From Stomorhina lunata (taxonomy: Eukaryota > Arthropoda > Insecta > Diptera > Rhiniidae): a stretch of DNA of 64,000 nt. Under the pieces are notes generated by a model. The model saw only the letters and a list, made by a program, of their open reading frames with translations, had not been told where the DNA came from and did not search any database. The stretch lies in contig OW121741.1 of assembly GCA_933228675.1 (NCBI GenBank), positions 131,329,290-131,393,289 of the forward strand, read 5' to 3'. This document shows, piece after piece, positions 1-13,615 of the stretch. Each line of letters starts with the position of its first letter. Positions within the stretch are counted from its first letter, which is position 1. The translations under genes were made by a program, and so were the position numbers.

Positions 1-245
1 AGTTACTCCCTAAAAATCGTGGTCTCTCTTTAGTAGATCAAAATCTATACATAATATTCGCTGAAGATACCATTGAAACCGGTTCAGAAATTAGCGAGAT
101 ATAGGTATATTTAACTATACAAATGCTAGTACTGGTTTGCATCTCTGCTAAGTATTACAAACTATTTAAGACAACAATAAAATAGATATTTGATAAGACA
201 ACAATTTTAATAAAATAATGTTATTGCTGTTGTAGGGCCAGAACT
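1..245. other. Unique AT-rich sequence, nothing recognised
   Basis: No open frame, repeat or RNA gene could be supported here. The stretch runs up to the LINE-derived tandem copies that start at 246. Confidence 0.5.
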
Positions 246-583
246 CAGGGGCTGACCCCTACATATGTAACGCTCTTTGATGGAACTAGGAAAATATATG
301 ATAGTAGTGAATGGCATACAAATTATATAACTTTCGAGCTTTTATTTTGAGAGATATAGCATTTGAATAAAAACGAATATCATGTTCAGAAGACAAAATT
401 AATTGACTTTATGTCAGGGGCTGACCCCTACATATGTAACGCTCTTTGATGGAACTAGGAAAATATATGATAGTAGTGAATGGCATAAAAATTATATAAC
501 TTTCGAGCTTTTATTTTGAGAGATATAGCATTTGAATAAAAACGAATATCATGTTCAGAAGACAAAATTAATTGACTTTATGC
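246..583 (-). mobile_element. Tandem pair of LINE 3'-end fragments
   Basis: Two direct copies of about 169 bp (246-414 and 415-583) are nearly identical; one visible difference is gcatac versus gcataa. Each begins CAGGGGCTGACCCCTACATA and continues into GATGGAACTAGGAAAATA. The same order of motifs occurs at 34122-34170, in the 3' untranslated part of the minus-strand LINE fragment there, so these are read as reverse-oriented LINE tails. No coding part remains. The tandem duplication probably arose after insertion. Confidence 0.6.
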
Positions 584-3500
584 GAAAAAATTGAATAAAG
601 ATTGTTTTTCTATGGAAAAAAATCCATAAAGAAATTTTTCCTATTAAAATAAATTTATAAATGCCGTTCCTCTATAGAAACAAATTCACAAAGAATGTTT
701 TTCTACAGAAAAACTTTCATAAAGAAAGTTTTTCTATAAAAAAATTTTAAAAAGCAAATTTGTGTAGAAAAAAATTCATAAAGAAAGTTTTCTATAGAAA
801 TAATTTAAAAAAGAAAGTTTTCTATAGAAAAAATTTCATAAAGAAAAAAATTCATAATGAAAGTTATTCTGTACAAAAATTTTCCAACTACATAATTTTT
901 TTCTAAAAAAAAAAATTCTATAAAAAAATTGTATACTTATGAAAAATTTTGCTATAGAAAAAATTTCATTTGGAAAATTATTCTATAGAAAAAATTTTAT
1001 TTGGAAAATTTTTCTTAAGAAAAAAATTAATTTGGAAATGTTTCTATAGAAATAAATTCATTTGGAAACTTTTTCTGGAGAAAAAAATTAATTTGAAAAT
1101 TTTTGCTAGAAAAAAAATTAAATTTGGAAAATGTTTCTAGAAAAAAAATTCATTTGGAAAATTTTTCTTTAGAAAAAATTTTTTTGGTAAACTTTTCTAT
1201 AGAGAAAATTTTATGTGGAAAATTTTTCTATAGAAAAAATTTCATTTGGAAAATTTGGAAAATGTTCATTTGAAAATTTTCTCTATAGAAAAAATTTAAT
1301 TTGGAAAATTATTCTATAGAAAAAATTTAATTTTAAAAATTTTTCTTTAGAAAAAATTTAATTTGAATAATTTTTCTTTAGAAAAAATTTAATTTTGAAA
1401 ATTTTACTATAGAAAAACTTTCATTTGGAAAATTTTTCTATCGAAAAAATTTCATTTGGAAAATGTTTCTATAGAAAAAATTTCATTTAAAAAATTTCTT
1501 TGTAGAAAAAATTTCAATTGGAAAATTTTTCTATAGAAAAAATTTAATTGGAAAATTTTCCAATAGAAAAAATTTCATTTAAAAAATTTTTCAATAGAAA
1601 AAATTTCATTTAAAAAATTTTATATTGGAAATTTTCCACAGAAAAAAAAATAATTTAAATATTATTTTTTTCTATAGAAAAATTTGGAAAATGTTAATTT
1701 GGAAAATGTTCATTTGGAAAATTTGGAAAATGTTCATTTGGAAAATTTTTCTATAGAAAAAATTTCATTTGGAAAATTATTCTAAGAAAAAATTTAATTT
1801 GAAAAATTGTTCTATAGAAAAAATTACATTTGGAAAATTTTTCTTTAGAAAATATTTAATTTGAATAATTTTTCTTTAGAAAAAATTTAATTTTAAAAAT
1901 TTTACTATAAAAAAAATTTCATTTGGAAAATTTTTCTATCGAAAAAATTTCATTTGGAAAATGTTTCTATAGAAAAAATTTAATTTAAAAAATTTCTTTG
2001 TAGAAAAAATTTCAATTTGAAAATTTTTCTATAGAAAAAAGTTAATTGGAAAATTTTTCAATAGAAAAAATTTCATTTAAAAAATTTTATATTCGAAATT
2101 TTCCGCAGAAAAAATCGAATTTAAAAATTATTTTATAGAAAAAAATTTATTTAAAAATTTTCCTAAAGTAAAAATTTCATTTGAAAAATTTTTCTATAGA
2201 AAAAATTTCATTTGGAAAATTATTCTAAGAAAAAATTTAATTTGAAAAATTGTTCTATAGAAAAAATTACATTTGGAAAATTTTTCTTTAGAAAATATTT
2301 AATTTGAATAATTTTTCTTTAGAAAAAATTTAATTTTAAAAATTTTACTATAGAAAAAATTTAATTTTTAAAATTTTTCTATCGAAAAAATTTCATTTGG
2401 AAAATGTTTCTATAAAAAAATTTAATTTAAAAAATTTCTTTGTAGAAAAAATTTCAATTGGAAAATTTTTCTATAGAAAAAAGTTAATTGGAAAATTTTT
2501 CAATAGAAAAAATTTCATTTAAAAAATTTTATATTGGAAATTTTTCACAGAAAAAATCTAATTTAAAAATTATTTTATAGAAAAAATTTTATTTAAAAAT
2601 TTTCCTAAAGTAAAAATTTCATTTGATAAATTTTTCTATAGAAAAAATTTCATTCAGAACATTTTTCTATAGAAAAAATTTCATTTGGAAAATTTTTCTA
2701 TAGAAAAAATTTAATTTGTGAAATTTTTCCATAGAAAAAATTTCATTTGGAAAATTTTTTTATGGAAAAAATTTCATGTGGAAAATTTTTTTATAGAAAA
2801 AATTTAATTTAAAAATTTTTTTATAGAAAAAATATCATTTAGAAAATTTTCCTAGAGTAAAAATTTCATTTGATAAATTTTTCTATAGAAATAATTCATT
2901 CAGAACATTTTTCTATAGAAAAAATTTAATTTGGAAAATTTTTCTACAGAAAAAATTTCATTTAAAAAGTTTTTCTATAGAAAAAATTTCATTCAGAACA
3001 TTTTTCTACAGAAAAAATTTCATTTGGAAAATTTTTCAATAGAAAAAATTTCATTTGGAAAATTTTTCTATAGAAAAAATTTCATTTGGAAAATTTTTTT
3101 ATAGAAAAAATTTCATTTGGAAAATTTTTCTATAGAAAAAATTTCATTTGTAAAATTTTTCTATAGAAAAAATTTCATTTGGAACATTTTTCTAAAGAAA
3201 AAATTTAATTTGGAAAATTTTTCTATAGAAAAAATTTCATTCGGAAAATTTTTATATAGAAAAAATTTCATTTAAAAAATTTTTCTATAGAAAAAATTTA
3301 ATTTGGAAAATTTTTCTATAAAAAAAAATTTCATTTGGAAAAAAAATTAATTTTTCTATAGAAAAAATTTAATTTGGAAAATTTTCTATAGAAAAAATTT
3401 TATTTAGAATATTTTGCAATAGAAAAAAATTTATTTGGAAAATTTTTCTTAAGAACAAAATGTATTTGTAAAATTTTTTATGGAAAAAACTACATTTGGA

Positions 3501-3660
3501 AAATTTTTCTATAAGAAAAATTTCATTTGGAACCTTTTTTTAGATTTTTTTTTTTTTAATTTTTCTATGAAAAAAATTACATCTGGAAATTTTTTCTTAA
3601 GAAAAATTTTATTTGTAAGATTTTCCTATGGAAAAAATTAAATTTAGAAAATTTTTCTAT
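584..3660. repeat. Degenerate 31-bp minisatellite block A (tag CATTTGG)
   Basis: About 3 kb of diverged tandem units of roughly 31 bp: core TTTTTCTATAGAAAAAATTT followed by the tag CATTTGG, with many substitutions and small indels. A longer period is visible. The variant segment around GAATAATTTTTCTTTAG recurs at about 1365, 1863 and 2305, so a unit of some 440-500 bp was duplicated. Short frames inside the array are not genes. Confidence 0.9.
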
Positions 3661-4607
3661 ATAAGTGTATTGCACTTGATCCCAATTTACATCAATTTTT
3701 TATTATTATAAAAGTTTATTGATAAAAATAAAGATGATATGATTTTCTTAATATTCCTATAAAATTTATTACTTTTTATTGCTTTCATTTCCTATTGGGA
3801 TTTATTTGACACCTTATCGTCACCAAATAACTCAACACACCCACATCTAAAATAAAAATATTTGAAGCTATTAACACTTTATTCAAAAAGTGCGCTATCT
3901 CACGTTTTTTACTCAACTTCTTTGTTTCTTTAACACAGATAATATTTAAATGATTTTGCGTTAAAATCATCATCAAACTAATATTTAAAAATTGAAAAAA
4001 TTAATCACAAATTTTAAAAACTAAAAAAAAGCATGTCTTTTAATGCACAATTTTTCACACAAACGCCTCTCAGTCATTCCGATAATTCACAATTCATTCA
4101 TTCATTTATTTAATCGTCAGTCATTGAGTCAGTCAATTCATTTGATCGTTTAGTCATTCATTGTTTTATTTTTTTCTGTTTGTTTGTTTAAGCTTTTAAT
4201 AGAAAACAATGAAATTTTTGAACTTATACCGTCGCTAGATATTATTTGACAACCTTCAGAGAATTAATGGAGCATTATTATAAAATTTGTATTTTTAATT
4301 CAAAATCGTTGTTAATCGTTAAGGACAAAATGTGGGCGTATTTCTTCTCCAAATACTTCCATACGAGTAGAGTTAAAATAAGCTAAAATGACAAAAAGTA
4401 AAAGAATTTCAATTCTTTCAACTGCAAATTCCTAATGATTGACCGTTTTAAGCCCTAAAGGCGGTTGTGTTTGGTCAAATCACAAAATGACAATTGTTAA
4501 TATTTAATGACAATGTTAATACTAGACTACTTTTAAAAGTTTGCCAAGTTTTCTACAAATCAATTAAATATTACAAATAAAATCATACGATTTTCAGTTA
4601 TAAAATA
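3661..4607. other. Unique AT-rich spacer between blocks A and B
   Basis: Non-repetitive apart from a TTCATTCATT-like simple run around 4080-4165. A 63-residue frame on the minus strand (3785-3976) has no recognisable similarity and unconvincing composition. Nothing else seen. Confidence 0.5.
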
Positions 4608-7600
4608 CAATTTTTTCTATAGAAAAAATTTCATAATGAAAATTTTTCTATAGAAAAAATTTCATAATGAAAATTTTTCTATAGAAAAAATTTCATAATG
4701 AAAATTTTTCTATAGAAAAAATTTCATAATGAAAATTTTTCTATAGAAAAAATTTCATAATGAAAATTTTTCTATAGAAAAAATTTCATAATGAAAATTT
4801 TTCTATAGAAAAAATTTCATAATGAAAATTTTTCTATAGAAAAAATTTCATAATGAAAATTTTTCTATAGAAAAAATTTCATAATGAAAATTTTTCTATA
4901 GAAAAAATTTCATAATGAAAATTTTTCTATAGAAAAAATTTCATAATGAAAATTTTTCTATAGAAAAAATTTCATAATGAAAATTTTTCTATAGAAAAAA
5001 TTTCATAATGAAAATTTTTCTATAGAAAAAATTTCATAATGAAAATTTTTCTATAGAAAAAATTTCATAATGAAAATTTTTCTATAGAAAAAATTTCATA
5101 ATGAAAATTTTTCTATAGAAAAAATTTCATAATGAAAATTTTTCTATAGAAAAAATTTCATAATGAAAATTTTTCTATAGAAAAAATTTCATAATGAAAA
5201 TTTTTCTATAGAAAAAATTTCATAATGAAAATTTTTCTATAGAAAAAATTTCATAATGAAAATTTTTCTATAGAAAAAATTTCATAATGAAAATTTTTCT
5301 ATAGAAAAAATTTCATAATGAAAATTTTTCTATACAAAAAATTTCATAATGAAAATTTTTCTATAGAAAAAATTTCATAATGAAAATTTTTCTATAGAAA
5401 AAATTTCATAATGAAAATTTTTCTATAGAAAAAATTTCATAATGAAAATTTTTCTATAGAAAAAATTTCATAATGAAAATTTTTCTATAGAAAAAATTTC
5501 ATAATGAAAATTTTTCTATAGAAAAAATTTCATAATGAAAATTTTTCAATAGAAAAAATTTCATAATGAAAATTTTTCTATAGAAAAAATTTCATAATGA
5601 AAATTTTTCTATAGAAAAAATTTCATAATGAAAATTTTTCTATAGAAAAAATTTCATAATGAAAATTTTTCTATAGAAAAAATTTCATAATGAAAATTTT
5701 TCTATAGAAAAAATTTCATAATGAAAATTTTTCTATAGAAAAAATTTCATAATGAAAATTTTTCTATAGAAAAAATTTCATAATGAAAATTTTTCTATAG
5801 AAAAAATTTCATAATGAAAATTTTTCTATAGAAAAAATTTCATAATGAAAATTTTTCTATAGAAAAAATTTCATAATGAAAATTTTTCTATAGAAAAAAT
5901 TTCATAATGAAAATTTTTCTATAGAAAAAATTTCATAATGAAAATTTTTCTATAGAAAAAATTTCATAATGAAAATTTTTCTATAGAAAAAATTTCATAA
6001 TGAAAATTTTTCTATAGAAAAAATTTCATAATGAAAATTTTTCTATAGAAAAAATTTCATAATGAAAATTTTTCTATAGAAAAAATTTCATAATGAAAAT
6101 TTTTCTATAGAAAAAATTTCATAATGAAAATTTTTCTATAGAAAAAATTTCATAATGAAAATTTTTCTATAGAAAAAATTTCATAATGAAAATTTTTCTA
6201 TAGAAAAAATTTCATAATGAAAATTTTTCTATAGAAAAAATTTCATAATGAAAATTTTTCTATAGAAAAAATTTCATAATGAAAATTTTTCTATAGAAAA
6301 AATTTCATAATGAAAATTTTTCTATAGAAAAAATTTCATAATGTAAATTTTTCTATAGAAAAAATTTCATAATGAAAATTTTTCTATAGAAAAAATTTCA
6401 TAATGAAAATTTTTCTATAGAAAAAATTTCATAATGAAAATTTTTCTATAGAAAAAATTTCATAATGAAAATTTTTCTATAGAAAAAATTTCATAATGAA
6501 AATTTTTCTATAGAAAAAATTTCATAATGAAAATTTTTCTATAGAAAAAATTTCATAATGAAAATTTTTCTATAGAAAAAATTTCATAATGAAAATTTTT
6601 CTATAGAAAAAATTTCATAATGAAAATTTTTCTATAGAAAAAATTTCATAATGAAAATTTTTCTATACAAAAAATTTCATAATGAAAATTTTTCTATAGA
6701 AAAAATTTCATAATGAAAATTTTTCTATAGAAAAAATTTCATAATGAAAATTTTTCTATAGAAAAAATTTCATAATGAAAATTTTTCTATAGAAAAAATT
6801 TCATAATGAAAATTTTTCTATAGAAAAAATTTCATAATGAAAATTTTTCTATAGAAAAAATTTCATAATGAAAATTTTTCTATAGAAAAAATTTCATAAT
6901 GAAAATTTTTCAATAGAAAAAATTTCATAATGAAAATTTTTCTATAGAAAAAATTTCATAATGAAAATTTTTCTATAGAAAAAATTTCATAATGAAAATT
7001 TTTCTATAGAAAAAATTTCATAATGAAAATTTTTCTATAGAAAAAATTTCATAATGAAAATTTTTCTATAGAAAAAATTTCATAATGAAAATTTTTCTAT
7101 AGAAAAAATTTCATAATGAAAATTTTTCTATAGAAAAAATTTCATAATGAAAATTTTTCTATAGAAAAAATTTCATAATGAAAATTTTTCTATAGAAAAA
7201 ATTTCATAATGAAAATTTTTCTATAGAAAAAATTTCATAATGAAAATTTTTCTATAGAAAAAATTTCATAATGAAAATTTTTCTATAGAAAAAATTTCAT
7301 AATGAAAATTTTTCTATAGAAAAAATTTCATAATGAAAATTTTTCTATAGAAAAAATTTCATAATGAAAATTTTTCTATAGAAAAAATTTCATAATGAAA
7401 ATTTTTCTATAGAAAAAATTTCATAATGTAAATTTTTCTATAGAAAAAATTTCATAATGAAAATTTTTCTATAGAAAAAATTTCATAATGAAAATTTTTC
7501 TATAGAAAAAATTTCATAATGAAAATTTTTCTATAGAAAAAATTTCATAATGAAAATTTTTCTATAGAAAAAATTTCAAAATGAAAATTTTTCAATACAA

Positions 7601-8330
7601 AAAAAATTTCATAATGAAAATTTTTCTATACAAAAAAAATTCATAATGAAAATTTTTCTATACAAAAAAATTCATAATGAAAATTTTTCTATACAAAAAA
7701 AATCATAATGAAAATTTTTCTATACAAAAAAAATCATAATGAAAATTTTTCTATACAAAAAAAATTCATAATGAAAATTTTTCTATACAAAAAAAATTCA
7801 TAATGAAAATTTTTCTATAAAAAAAAAATTCATAATGAAAATTTTTCTATAAAAAAAAAATTCATAATGAAAATTTTTCTATACAAAAAAATTCATAATG
7901 AAAATTTTTCTATACAAAAAAATTCATAATGAAAATTTTTCTATACAAAAAAAGTTCATAATGAAAATTTTTCTATACAAAATAAATTCATAATGCAAAT
8001 TTTTCTATACAAAAAAATTCATAATAAAAATTTTTCTATAGAAAAAATTTCATTTCTATACAAAAAAATTTCATAATGAAAAATTTTCTATAGAAAAAAT
8101 TTCATAATGAAAATTTTTCTATAGAAAAAATTTCATAATGAAAATTCTTCTATAGAAAAAATTTCATAATGAAAATTTTTCTATAGAAAAAATTTCATAA
8201 TGAAAATTTTTCTATAGAAAAAATTTCATAATGAAAATTTTTCATAGAAAAAAAATCATATTGAAATTTATTTTATATGAAAAAATTCATATTGAAATTT
8301 ATTTTATATGAAAAAATTCATATTGAAAAT
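4608..8330. repeat. Homogeneous 31-bp minisatellite block B (tag CATAATG)
   Basis: From 4608 to about 7575 there are roughly 95 nearly identical 31-bp units, each core TTTTTCTATAGAAAAAATTT plus tag CATAATG. Only rare point variants occur (TATAC at 5331 and 6664, CAATAG at 5547 and 6911, ATGTA at 6341 and 7426). From about 7590 to 8040 the units switch to a TATACAAAAAAA variant. Standard units then return until decay at about 8240-8330. The uniformity points to recent amplification or ongoing homogenisation. Confidence 0.95.
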
Positions 8331-8985
8331 GTTTCTATAGAGAAATTTAGTTCAAAATATGTACTATAATATATTGAAAAATATGTACTATTTATTGCCT
8401 AATACCCAGCCCTAAATTCCCTAAACTTAAATTAATAATTATGACATATTTTCAGTTCAAATTGATTGCAAATAATTCTATTTTCATTTCATTCTGTTTA
8501 AATTTTAATGATTTCCACATCACACCCATTTAATGCATTTTTATTATTTGTCCTCAATTTATTTAGAAAAAAAATTATATGTTGACTCTGTATTCACAAG
8601 TTTCACATTTTCTCCAATTGCAAAAAGAATATAAAACGAATAAAAAAGAATAGAATTGACAAAGTGTCCAATTGTTGTTTGAAATTAATTTAGTAATAAA
8701 ATACGAATTCTCTAGATATGAACTCAAGAGTGATTGCATAAAAATCTAACTTGCAAAAAATCTATTCAAAAGCAAACGACTAAAACCTAGAATTGATCGA
8801 CGAACGAATGCATTTGAATTCAGTTACAAAAGATTTGATTGTTTTGCAATCAATTTGGTTTGAGTTTTCGATAGAAAATTAACAGATCGACAAAAGTTGT
8901 TGAAGAAATAAAAAAGTAATCACAGGTTCAGACTTTAAAATGTATTACGATTATGACCCAAAAATTAAGTTTTGAAATTTTTTCT
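8331..8985. other. Unique AT-rich spacer
   Basis: Non-repetitive AT-rich sequence with no supported coding frame, RNA gene or element. Confidence 0.5.
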
Positions 8986-10785
8986 TAAAAATTTACGCTC
9001 GAAAATTTTTCTATAAAAATTTAGTCTCGAAAATTTTTTTATAAAAATTTAGATTCGAAAATTTTTCTACAAAAATTTAGACTCGAAAATTTTTTTACAA
9101 AAATTTCGTTTCGACAATTTTTCTATAAAAATTTTGTCTCGACAATTTTTCTATAAAAATTTTGTCTCGAAAAGTTTTCTATAAAAATTTTGTCTCGAAA
9201 ATTTTTCTATAAAAATTTGGACTGCAAAATTTTTGTATAAAAATTTTAACTCGAAAATTTTTCTATAAAAATTTTAACTCGCAAATTTTTCTATAAAAAT
9301 TTTAACTCGAAAATTTTTCTATACAAATTTTAACTCAAAAGTTTTTCTATAAAAATTTTGTCTCGACAATTTTCTATAAAAATTTTTGTCTCGACAATTT
9401 TCTATAAAAATTTTTGTCTCGACAATTTTTCTATAAAAATTTTGTCTCGACAATTTTTCTATAAAAATTTGGTCTCGAAAAGTTTTCTATAAAAATTTTG
9501 TCTCGAAAATTTTTCTATAAAAATTTGGACTGCAAAATTTTTGTATAAAAATTTTAACTCGAAAATTTTTGTATAAAAATTTTAACTCGAAAATTTTTCT
9601 ATAAAAATTTTAACTCGAAAATTTTTCTATACAAATTTTAACTCGAAAGTTTTTCTATAAAAATTTTGTCTCGACAATTTTCTATAAAAATTTTTGTCTC
9701 GACAATTTTCTATAAAAATTTTGTCTCGACAATTTTTCTATAAAAATTTTGTCTCGAACACTTTTCTATAAAAATTTTGTCTCGAAAATTTTTCTATAAA
9801 AATTTAGTCTCCAAAATTTTTATAGAAAAATTTAGTCTCGAAAACTTTTCCTTAAATATTTTGTCTAAAAAATGTTTCTTTAAAAATTTTGTCTGAAAAA
9901 TTTTTCTTTAAAAATTTTGTCTGAAAAGTTTTTCTATAAAAATTTTGTCTCGAAAATTTTTCTATAAAAATTTTGTCTCGACAATTTTTCTATAAAAATT
10001 TTGTCTCGAAAATTTTTCTATAAAAATTTTGTCTCGAAAATGTTTGTATAAAAATTTTGTCTCGAAAATTTTTGTATAAAAATTTTGTCTCGAAAATTTT
10101 TGTATAAAAATTTTGTCTCGAAAATTTTTCTATAAAAATTTGTTTTCCAAAACATTTCTCGAAAATTTTCCTATAAAAAGTTAGTCTCCAAAATTTTTAT
10201 AGAAAAATTTAGTCTTTAAAACTTTTCTTTAAAAATTTTGTCTGAAAAACTTTTCTTTCAAAATTTTTTCATCAAAATTATAACTCAAAAATTTTTCTAC
10301 AAAAATTATGTCTCGAAAATTTTTCTATAAAAATTTTGTCTCGAAAATTTTTTCGATAAAAATTTGGTTTGCAAATCTTTTCTATAAAAATTTTGTCTCG
10401 ACAATTTTTCTATAAAAATTTTGTCTCGACAATTTTTCTATAAAAATTTTGTCTCGAAAATTTTTGTATAAAAATTTTGTCTCAAAAATTTTTGTAGAAA
10501 AATTTAGTCTCGAAAACTTTTCTTTAAATATTTTATCTAAAAAATTTTTCTTTAAAAATTTTGTCTGAAAAGTTTTCCTATAAAAATTTCGTCTCGAAAA
10601 TTTTTCTATAAAAATTTTGTCTTGAAAATTTTTCTGTAAAAATTGTGTCTCGAAAATGTTTCTATAAAAATTTTGTCTTAAAAATTTTTCTATAAAAATT
10701 TTGTCTCTAAAATTTTTCTAAAAAAATTTTGTCTCTAAAAATGTTCTATAAAAATTAAGTCTGCAATTTTGTCTCTATAAAAATA
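8986..10785 (+). repeat. 28-bp minisatellite block C (tag GTCTCG/AACTCG)
   Basis: Units of 28 bp: TTTTTCTATAAAAATTTT plus the tag GTCTCG, in places AACTCG. The core has CTATAA instead of CTATAG, so the unit has a readable polarity, called plus here. Marker variants recur at an interval of about 308 bp (GGACTGC at 9219 and 9527), that is 11 units, so the block has higher-order structure. Confidence 0.9.
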
Positions 10786-11270
10786 GAGAGGGAAGGATCA
10801 CTGCATACCTCTAGTCTTAACCCTTCATGATCTGCAAAAGATCATCATGATATCAAATTGAGGGCGTTTGGAGTGTGAATGTTTTAGAAGGTGACAACAA
10901 TGATTTCACTGTCTCTGTGATTTTTAATTCAATCGTTTTTGCATACGAAATTATGAGAAAAATCCATGAAATACTAAACAAATTCGTTAACAATAGACAA
11001 CAATAAATATTTATTTATATGACTTTGGATAGACAGACCTACGGAATGTACGAACGATCGAACATGTGTAGTCGAAACATTTTTTAATGCTAATTTTATG
11101 TTTAGTTTTTTTTTCGAAAATGAAATTAAATATTTTATTTAAACTATAAAATTTATCACACAGTTAATCATTTGATTAAGACGACTTCCAGTATGCAAAT
11201 AGCAAAAATATAAAAATAAATCAGACAGTCGTGTTGAAATCAAGAGCATAGGGTAAAAAAAATTGCTTAC
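10786..11270. other. Unique spacer between oppositely oriented arrays
   Basis: About 0.5 kb of non-repetitive DNA lying between block C and its reverse-oriented counterpart, block D. It would be the loop if the two arrays paired. No gene seen. Confidence 0.5.
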
Positions 11271-13615
11271 GTTTATATAGAAAATTATTATAAAAAGATT
11301 TTCAAGTCAAAATTTTTATGGAGAAATTTTCGATTCAAAATTAAAAAAAAAAAAATTCGATTCACAGAGAAATTTTGACACACAAATTTTTAAAGAAAAA
11401 TTTTCGACACAAAATTTTTATAAAAAATTTTCAAGACAAAATTTTTATAAAAAATATTCGAGACAAAATTTTTAAAGAAAAAATTTTGAGTCAAAATTTT
11501 AATAGAAAATTTTTCAAGACATAATTTTTATAGAAAAATTTTCGAGACAAAATTTTTATAGAAAAATTTTCGAGTCAAAATTTTTATAGAAAAATTTTCG
11601 AGTCAAAATTTTTATAGAAAAAATTTCGAGTCAAAATTTTTATAGAAAAATTTTCGAGACAAATTTTTATAGAAAAATTTTCGAGACAAATTTTTTAAAG
11701 AAAAATTTTTGAGACAAATTTTTTAAAGAAAAATTTTTGAGGCAAAATTTTTATAGAAAAATTTTCGAGACCAAATTTTTAAAGAAAAATTTTCGAGACT
11801 AAATTTTTATAGAAAAATTTTTGAGTCAAAATTTTAATAGAAAATTTTTCGAGACATAATTTTTAAAGAAAAATTTTCGAGACAAAATTTTTTAGAAAAA
11901 TTTTCGAGACAAAATTTTTATAGAAAAATTTTCGAGACAAAATTTTTATAGAAAAATTTTCGAGACAAAATTTTTATAGAAAAATTTTCGAGACAAAATT
12001 TTTATAGAAAAATTTTCGAGACAAAATTTTTATAGAAAAATTTTCGGGACAAAATTTTGAAAGAAAAATTTTCGATTCAAAATTTTTATAGAAAAATTTT
12101 TGAGATAAAATTTTTATAAAAAAAATTGCAACACAAAATTCTTATAGAAAAATATTTGAGACAAAATTTTTATAGAAAAATTTTTGAGCTAAAATTTTTG
12201 AGCTCAAATTTTTATAGAAAAATCTTATAGAAAAATTTTCGAGACAAAATTTTTATAGAAAATTTTTATAGAAAAATCTTCGAGACAAAATTTTTATAAA
12301 AAAATTTTCGAGACAAAATTTTTAGGGAAAAATTTTCGAGACAAAATTTTTATAGAAAAATCTTTATCGAAAAATTTTCGAGTTAAAATTTTTATCGAAA
12401 AATTTTCAAGTTAAAATTTTTATAGAAAAATTTTCGAGTTAAAATTTTTATAGAAAAATTTTCGAGTTAAAATTTTTATAGAAAAATTTTCGAGTTAAAA
12501 TTTTTATAGAAAAATTTTCGAGTTAAAATTTTTATAGAAACATTTTCGAGTTAAAATTTTTATAGAAAAATTTTTGAGTTAAAATTTTTATAGAAACATT
12601 TTCGAGTTAAAATTTTTATAGAAAAATTTCGAGTTAAAATTTTTATAGAAAAATTTTCGAGTTAAAATTTTTATAGAAAAATTTTCGAGTTAAAATTTTT
12701 ATAGAAAAATTTTCGAGTTAAAATTTTTATAGAAAAATTTTCGAGTTAAAATTTTTATAGAAAAATTTTCGAGTTAAAATTTTTATAGAAAAATTTTCGA
12801 GTTAAAATTTTTATAGAAAAATTTTCGAGTTAAAATTTTTATAGAAAAATTTTCGAGTTAAAATTTTTATAGAAAAATTTTCGCGTTAATATTTTTACAG
12901 AAAAATGTTTGAGTTAAAAGTTTTGTAGACAAATTTTCGATTTAAAATTTTTGTAGAAAAATTTTGAGGTAAAATTTTTGTAGAAAAATTTTCGAGTTAA
13001 AATTTTTATAGAAAAAATTTCGAGTTAAAATTTTTATAGAAAAATTTTCGAGTTAAAATGTTTATAGAAAAATTTTCGAGTTAAAATTTTTATAGAAAAA
13101 TTTTCGAGTTACAATTTTCATAGAAACATTTTCGAGTTAAAATTTTTATAGAAAAATTTTCGAGTTAAAATTTTTATAGAAAAATTTTCGAGTTAAAATT
13201 TTTATAGAAAAATTTTCGAGTTAAAATTTTTATAGAAAAATTTTCGCGTTAATATTTTTACAGAAAAATGTTTGAGTTAAAAGTTTTGTAGACAAATTTT
13301 CGATTCAAAATTTTTGTAGAAAAATTTTCGAGGTAAAATTTTTGTAGAAAAATTTTCGAGTTAAAATTTTTATAGAAAAATTTTCGAGTTAAAATTTTTA
13401 TAGAAAAATTTTCGAGTTAAAATTTTTGTATAAAAATTTTCGAGGTAAAATTTTTGTAGAAAAATTTTCGAGTTAAAGTTTTTGTAAATCAATTTGTGAG
13501 TTAAAATTTTTGTAAAAAATTTTCGAGTCAAAATATTTATAGAAACATGTTTCAGTCAAAATATTTATAGACAAATTTTTAAGTCAAAAAAATTTTGTTA
13601 TAGAAATTTTTACAA
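11271..13615 (-). repeat. 28-bp minisatellite block D (tag CGAGAC/CGAGTT), inverted relative to C
   Basis: Units read TTTTTATAGAAAAATTTT plus CGAGAC (left part) or CGAGTT (right part), the exact reverse complement of the block C unit and its two tags. A variant cassette starting TCGCGTTAAT recurs at 12881 and 13244, 363 bp apart, close to 13 units. Units around 12430-12870 are almost identical to one another. Confidence 0.9.

Noticed and set aside
4608..8330. Regular repeat-plus-short-segment structure resembling a CRISPR array
   Set aside because: The segment between cores is constant within a block and only 6-8 bp long, the host is a fly, and there are no cas genes. It is a minisatellite.
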